This document shows, piece by piece, positions 59,434 to 64,000 of a DNA stretch of 64,000 nt; within the stretch, counting starts at the first letter, position 1, and every line of letters starts with the position of its first letter. Made by a program: the position numbers and the translations under genes. The DNA comes from ZAX-1 sp046533095 (GTDB lineage: Bacteria; Bacillota; Clostridia; Lachnospirales; Lachnospiraceae): NCBI GenBank assembly GCA_046533095.1, contig JAJQRA010000031.1, positions 75,343-139,342 of the forward strand, in the 5' to 3' direction. Under the pieces are notes generated by a model. It was not told the DNA's origin, made no database searches, and worked only from the letters and a program-made list of their open reading frames with translations.

Positions 59434-61352
59434 AATGGTTGGAATAATTTTCCACTCCCCTTATAAAAACGGCTGAACATTTCATAATATTCCAGTCGCA
59501 AAACCTGAATGCCAACAACCAGCCCTTCAAGGCCCGCCACTACAATGTTTCCAATAACCACGACAATCCAATTTGGCGTACCCCCATTTTCTGCCCCCGC
59601 CAAAGATAGGACAACGCCCATCATGCCGGCATGGCTTAGTGCAAAGGCTCCAATACGGACGAAGGAAATTGTGTTGGTTGCATAGCTTAGTACAATTTCA
59701 AACCATTCTACAAAGGCCTCCACAAAAAACATTGCTTTGCTCCCCTCCGGGAAGGCATGCCCCTTTTTTTCCACTAGATGCATCAGTGGCTCTTTCATGA
59801 AAATTGCTATCAGTGGTAGGCCTACGACCACCACAATCGCAATCGTTGCCGGAATTGGATGGCTTTTCATATTGACAAAAAGGACAACGCAGATTGCCAC
59901 AAACCCATAGCAGATGATTCCGGCTAAACCGCTTGGGTCAAAGAGCAGGCGCCCATATTCTTTTGCACGGATTGCATTCATGATATTGATGATCATCGCA
60001 ACGATAATCAAGAATGCCCCAAACCCAACTGCCAACAATAAGGTACTCATGATATTTTCAGGCTCATTTGGATGCCTCCATACGGCCGGAATAACCGTTT
60101 CAAATCCAAAGAGGCTTCCATACATCACGCCAAAAAACGTAGACCAGATCCCTGCGATGGAAATGATGCCGGCTAAGCGCACCCCCTTTAATTTATAGAG
60201 CGCTAAGCCTCCAAACACCAGGCATAATCCCTGTCCCACATCGCCAAACATGATCCCAAATATAAAGGTATAGGTCAATGCGATAAATAAAGTTGGATCC
60301 ATTTCATTATAGGCAGGCAATCCATACATTTCTACAAACATTTCGAAGGGCTTTAAAATTTTGGGATTCTTTAGCCTTATCGGCGGATCGCTTAACATTT
60401 CAGCTGATTCTTCCTCAATGCACTGTATTTTATCATCCTCTTGCGTTTCCTTTAAAAGCTTTTTCGCCTGGTTGCTGGGCAACCAGGCATATAGGATATA
60501 TTGTTCGCCTAAATCTTCTGTCGATATCGTAACCGCCGCAAACTTATGTATCTCAAAATTTGCACAATAGCGCTCTAATACATAATAGGCCAGCCAAATT
60601 TCTGCTTGGTTTTTTCTAAGTATATCCTGCACCGCCGCTGAAAGCCGTTCCATTTCCTGCTCAATTTCCCTACATCGGTTTTCGGCTTTTAGGTAGGTGC
60701 TTTCGATTGTTTCTTCTATTGTGTCCGGCAGTTCAACCTGTTCAAAATGAAAGGATAACAAAACGGCATCGATTTCCTCTGCATGGCTATGGGGTACAAA
60801 GTAAGCCCCCCATACAAATTCTTGATCGCTTTGGCATTCGCAAAAAAGCGTACAAACCGACTGTGAAATATAGTGCGCCATTTTATAGTAGTATTCCTGC
60901 GAAATCCGCCCAAACCGAACGAGGATAAAGCGAAAATCCCGGATTTTATGGAACTCAAAATCCAAGCTCCGAAAAGGCCTTAGCTGTGCCATAAGCTCTT
61001 TTTGACCTTTTTCTTCTACGGACAATACCTGCTGCTCCTCTTTGACATGGAGCGTCATTACACAATTTTTATCAATAATGGTCTCCGCTGTCTTCGGCTC
61101 CATCTCTACAAACTTTTGTTCATCGAATTGTGTACGTTCCATATACGTCAAATAGGAAAGCAGTTCACTTCCCTTTGTAAGTACCTCCTTGTAAGCATTT
61201 GAGTCCGTAAATGGATGTATATGGCCAAATGTGTTTAGGCTTGTACTGGCATTTTCAAAATGAATATCATATTTCCCCAGATATACCCGCATTACCCGAT
61301 CAATATCATATTTTGAGCCGGTAATGTGTAATAATTTCATTTTTTCAACCAC
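59415..61352 (-). CDS. ntpI: V-type ATPase subunit I (membrane stator)
   Basis: Protein of 645 aa. The N-terminal cytoplasmic half (1-330) is a coiled-coil arm; the C-terminal half has about seven to eight membrane helices, beginning GLPAYNEMDPTLFIALTYTF and including FVRIGAFALSHAGMM, whose Arg is the conserved one of the ion path. GTG start with GGAGG at 7 bases. The upstream gene duplicates its N-terminal half. Confidence 0.96.
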   Translation of the reverse strand: MVEKMKLLHITGSKYDIDRVMRVYLGKYDIHFENASTSLNTFGHIHPFTDSNAYKEVLTKGSELLSYLTYMERTQFDEQKFVEMEPKTAETIIDKNCVMTLHVKEEQQVLSVEEKGQKELMAQLRPFRSLDFEFHKIRDFRFILVRFGRISQEYYYKMAHYISQSVCTLFCECQSDQEFVWGAYFVPHSHAEEIDAVLLSFHFEQVELPDTIEETIESTYLKAENRCREIEQEMERLSAAVQDILRKNQAEIWLAYYVLERYCANFEIHKFAAVTISTEDLGEQYILYAWLPSNQAKKLLKETQEDDKIQCIEEESAEMLSDPPIRLKNPKILKPFEMFVEMYGLPAYNEMDPTLFIALTYTFIFGIMFGDVGQGLCLVFGGLALYKLKGVRLAGIISIAGIWSTFFGVMYGSLFGFETVIPAVWRHPNEPENIMSTLLLAVGFGAFLIIVAMIINIMNAIRAKEYGRLLFDPSGLAGIICYGFVAICVVLFVNMKSHPIPATIAIVVVVGLPLIAIFMKEPLMHLVEKKGHAFPEGSKAMFFVEAFVEWFEIVLSYATNTISFVRIGAFALSHAGMMGVVLSLAGAENGGTPNWIVVVIGNIVVAGLEGLVVGIQVLRLEYYEMFSRFYKGSGKLFQPFNQHEK

Positions 61353-61453
61353 AGTTTTTCCTCCATGAAATCCACAACTTGTTTGCTAAAGAACTACGTT
61401 TATAACTTATCCATTAAAACGGTCTATTCCCCCAAGCTATTTGCGTACCGTTC

Positions 61454-62443
61454 TTAAATAATGGTTTTAAGATGTTCGGGTTTTATGGATTCCTCTGCTT
61501 CTTCGATGCACTGTATTTTATCATCCTTAGCAATTTCCCCTAAAAGTTCTTTCACCCGTGTTTCCGCTATCCGGCCATATAGAATATAGTATTCACCTAA
61601 ATCTCCCTTTGCCGTGGTGCATACTGCGAACTTACGTATCTCGAAATTTTTGCAATAACGCTCCAGCGCATAATAAGCCGACCAAATCTCTATTTCATTT
61701 TTCTTTAATAGATCTTGCATCATAGCAGATAGCCGTTCTAGTTCCTGTTTGATTTCATGGCACCTGTTTTCCGCTTTTCGGTAGGCATGTTCCGTTGTCC
61801 CTTCTATTGTTTCCGGCAGTTCTATCTGTTCAAAATGAAAGGACAGCAAAACAGCATCAACTTCCTCTGCATGGTTGTGAGGGACAAAGTAAATGCCCCA
61901 GACAAACTCTGCATCGTTTTGGCATTCGCAAAAAAATGCGTACGTTGACTGTAAAATATAGTCCTCCATCCTCCTATAGTATTGCTGCGAAATCCGCCCA
62001 AATCGAAAGAGGATAAAACGAAATCCCAAAATTTTAGGAAATTCAAAATCCAAACTCCGAAAAGGCTCTATCTGCGTCATGAATGCTTTTTGTTCTTCCT
62101 CTTCTGCCAATACTGCCTGCCGCTCCTTTTTGATGTGATCGGTCATCAGACAATTTTCATCAATGATTCCTTGTGCCGCTTTTGCATCCATATCTATGAA
62201 TTCTTGTTTGTCAATCTGCACATCTTTTTCTGTTTGAGGAAGATAGGGGATCAGTTCACCTGCCTTTAAAAAGACTTCTTTGTAAGCATTTTGTTCCGTA
62301 AACGGATGCACCTGCCCAACTGTATTTAAACTTGTAACTGCATTTTCAAAGTGAATGTCGTATTTTCCCAAATATACCCTCATTACTCGGTCAATGTCGT
62401 GTTTTGGACCGGTAATGTGCAATAATTGCATTTTTTCAGCCAC
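61454..62443 (-). CDS. Stand-alone N-terminal domain copy of V-ATPase subunit I
   Basis: Protein of 329 aa collinear and about 60% identical by eye with residues 1-315 of the full-length subunit I downstream (for example HDIDRVMRVYLGKYDIHFEN, PFRSLDFEF, RFGRISQQYY, DKIQCIEE). It ends just before the membrane domain with a short unrelated tail (IKPEHLKTII). GTG start with GGAGGAA. No frameshifts, so it looks maintained. It could be a partial gene duplication on its way out, or a soluble partner that competes for peripheral stalk subunits. Confidence 0.88.
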   Translation of the reverse strand: MAEKMQLLHITGPKHDIDRVMRVYLGKYDIHFENAVTSLNTVGQVHPFTEQNAYKEVFLKAGELIPYLPQTEKDVQIDKQEFIDMDAKAAQGIIDENCLMTDHIKKERQAVLAEEEEQKAFMTQIEPFRSLDFEFPKILGFRFILFRFGRISQQYYRRMEDYILQSTYAFFCECQNDAEFVWGIYFVPHNHAEEVDAVLLSFHFEQIELPETIEGTTEHAYRKAENRCHEIKQELERLSAMMQDLLKKNEIEIWSAYYALERYCKNFEIRKFAVCTTAKGDLGEYYILYGRIAETRVKELLGEIAKDDKIQCIEEAEESIKPEHLKTII

Positions 62444-62463
62444 AACTTTTCCTCCATAACTTA

Positions 62464-63489
62464 CTATCTGATAATCAGATTTTTAATTTCTCTTGCATCC
62501 AGACTATATCGTATTCCTTCAAAGGCTGTTATAATCCCTTCAATTTCCTGTGCCTTGTCATGCAGGTAGTTTAGTATTGGCGCTATGGATATTGGAAACT
62601 TTTTACATGCCCTTTTATACATTTTATCGATTACATTTCGATAGGATATTTCATCTTCCATCTGAAGCAGCGCATTGTCTCCCTTAAAATAAGAAGAGCC
62701 AACCAGCACTTGTAGGAATTCATCTACCTGCCCTGCTTCTCGCATCGCATGCAATTCTTGCTTTTTTAATCGATAGGTAATTGGGATCGAATAGGCGGAC
62801 ATGTCTTCTTTGCTTTGATGATAGTACCTTTTTTCCCGATAAATCCCCATAATATTCAACCAGTCAATCTGTGTACCGTAGATCATCTGCAATACCTGTT
62901 TCATTTTTTTATTCTGCATCCCCTTAATCTGTTTCCAAAGCGTTACAAAATAATAGCTATCCAGATGAGAGGCAAAATCGCCATAATGTACCACGCCACC
63001 TTCCTGAAGTTTTTTCAGCTCTTCTTCATAGGGCGTCCCCCTTAATTCCATTATAAATTCGTTTATATCATGGGCACGAATCAATTTCTGCACATCAAAA
63101 TCAGTATGCTTATCAAAATACCAGTTAAGTGGTTCCTTCTCAACGCCGAACTCATCAATGAATACATATTTTAGGCAAATTTTCAAGATATCAATCTCAT
63201 ACCGTTGAAACACTAATTCTAGCGCTTCACGCTGGTTTTGATTCGCAAAACGAAATAGTTTCGCATAGTCGGCATATAAAGCATTTAGGATAAACGCCTC
63301 CACTTGACCTCGATGCGCTATCTCATCATGGGACTTGTAGACAGCCTCGTAACCCACCTGTTTCGACAAAAAGGAAATCGCCTCATTTACCGAGGCAACC
63401 TCGGCCAATCGCTCAAGTTCTTCTTTCCTCAGTAATCTGCCATGCATTGCACTTGTTTTTGCAATCAGTCCGCTATAATCTCCCGGCAT
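62464..63489 (-). CDS. ntpC: V-type ATPase subunit C/d
   Basis: Protein of about 341 aa linking the central stalk to the membrane ring. Family features: GDYSGLIAKTSAMHGRLL at the start, mostly helical body, WKQIKGMQNKKMKQVLQM, end ALRYSLDAREIKNLIIR-like. The ATG at 63489 follows GAGGTG; the TTG at 63501 is rejected. Confidence 0.92.
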   Translation of the reverse strand: MPGDYSGLIAKTSAMHGRLLRKEELERLAEVASVNEAISFLSKQVGYEAVYKSHDEIAHRGQVEAFILNALYADYAKLFRFANQNQREALELVFQRYEIDILKICLKYVFIDEFGVEKEPLNWYFDKHTDFDVQKLIRAHDINEFIMELRGTPYEEELKKLQEGGVVHYGDFASHLDSYYFVTLWKQIKGMQNKKMKQVLQMIYGTQIDWLNIMGIYREKRYYHQSKEDMSAYSIPITYRLKKQELHAMREAGQVDEFLQVLVGSSYFKGDNALLQMEDEISYRNVIDKMYKRACKKFPISIAPILNYLHDKAQEIEGIITAFEGIRYSLDAREIKNLIIR

Positions 63490-63490
63490 G

Positions 63491-63802
63491 CTACACCTCA
63501 ATCATTCTTTTTAAAAAATCGTGTGCCAATTCCTCTAGGTGGTCGTCATACGTAGCATTTAATCGGTCGATCTGCTTTTCCGTGGATGTCTTAAGTTCTT
63601 GTATTTGTCCTTTTGATGAAGTTTCCAGTTTTGTACGCAAAAGCTCTAGTTTGCTCTGCATCTCGTCCATCATTGCCTTCGTAGCGGACGCTTCCTCTTG
63701 TTCAAGCTGTGCTTGTATCTCATTTTTTTGCGACCTCGCCTTTTCAAAAATAGTACAAGCCTCTTTATCAATTTCATAAAGTTTTGCAATTACTTCATTC
63801 AT
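63491..63802 (-). CDS. V-type ATPase peripheral-stalk coiled-coil subunit (G/H type; NtpF of Enterococcus)
   Basis: Protein of about 103 aa, almost entirely coiled coil (EIDKEACTIFEKARSQKNEI, MQSKLELLRTKLE). Its place as first gene directly before ntpC and its length fit the subunit that pairs with E. ATG at 63802 has a GAGG site. The remaining 198 bases to the window end are AT-rich and should hold the operon promoter; I could not settle on one. Confidence 0.85.
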   Translation of the reverse strand: MNEVIAKLYEIDKEACTIFEKARSQKNEIQAQLEQEEASATKAMMDEMQSKLELLRTKLETSSKGQIQELKTSTEKQIDRLNATYDDHLEELAHDFLKRMIEV

Positions 63803-64000
63803 ATGAACGCCTCTTCTATACACTCAATTTTTGTGTGGCATAATGCTTTTATGTAGCTGCTTAGTCGTGTTTACTTTCATCGTTACATGTTAGATCGTTA
63901 GATTCTTTTATATTACTTTTATACTACTTTTATCACTTTTTGTCTATAGTATAATTGTTTTTTTTCAAATACCAAATAATGTAAAAATAGCAAAATAAAA

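Noticed and set aside
1..64000. tRNA, rRNA, prophage or conjugative genes
   Set aside because: None was recognised on either strand; the only transposase trace is the IS3 remnant at 52842-53122.

Overview
The window comes from an endospore-forming, low-GC Gram-positive bacterium of the class Clostridia, most likely a Lachnospiraceae-type gut or rumen anaerobe. The support is a complete spoIIIAA-AH cluster, a Firmicutes-type plsX-acpP-rnc-smc-ftsY and ylxM-ffh-rpsP-khpA-rimM-trmD-rplS-rbgA-rnhB core, a bacterial V-type ATPase operon, AGGAGG-type ribosome binding sites and BspA-like and CAP-domain surface proteins. No rRNA, tRNA, CRISPR array or prophage was seen. The species cannot be read from the sequence alone.

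Layout. (1) 1-7.4 kb, minus strand: a beta-mannooligosaccharide uptake and utilisation locus with GH113 beta-mannanase, two LacI-type regulators, a sugar-binding lipoprotein, two ABC permeases and the start of a GH130 phosphorylase. (2) 7.4-15.3 kb, plus strand: an ABC-F protein with eroded ATPase motifs behind a repeat-rich leader, then a nucleoside/BMP-family ABC importer (ATPase, two permeases, a broken copy of the binding-protein gene and an intact one) behind a structured leader. (3) 15.4-29.2 kb, minus strand: pgeF, yraN, an orphan FlhB-like and FliK-like pair, a CAP-domain secreted protein, and the rnhB-lepB-rbgA-lepB-rplS-trmD-rimM-khpA-rpsP-ffh-ylxM translation and secretion cluster. 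(4) 29.3-31.3 kb: a more GC-rich patch with an MFS transporter between two gene fragments. (5) 31.3-41.6 kb: ANTAR regulator-glnA, ilvA, ftsY, smc, rnc, acpP, plsX. (6) 41.6-46.1 kb: tandem-HD phosphodiesterase, release factor 3 (prfC), acidic BspA-like LRR protein. (7) 46.5-52.3 kb: spoIIIAH back to spoIIIAA. (8) 52.6-53.7 kb: a small gene graveyard holding a fused ABC-ATPase/IS3-transposase remnant. (9) 53.8-63.8 kb: V-type ATPase operon, including a second, membrane-domain-less copy of subunit I.

The most striking signal is not a gene. At least ten places carry short tandem duplications (about 34-77 bp, two or three copies, from identical to strongly diverged). Most sit exactly on the 3' end of a coding sequence, so that the stop codon lies at or beside the copy junction and the protein end is unchanged: both lacI genes, rbgA, ilvA (three copies), spoIIIAE and ntpI, with further examples just downstream of ntpB, rnhB and the flhB-like gene. 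A second layer is made of small palindrome-ended elements (MITE-like, 90-160 bp). One has a 10-bp target duplication, and a relative of it supplies the stop codon of trmD.

How the genes work together: the mannan locus imports and cleaves mannooligosaccharides inside the cell. The BMP importer probably supplies nucleosides, with the PgeF purine-nucleoside enzyme next door. The ribosome, SRP and secretion cluster is standard housekeeping in nearly ancestral order, interrupted between ftsY and ylxM by ilvA, glnA with its ANTAR regulator, and the MFS patch.
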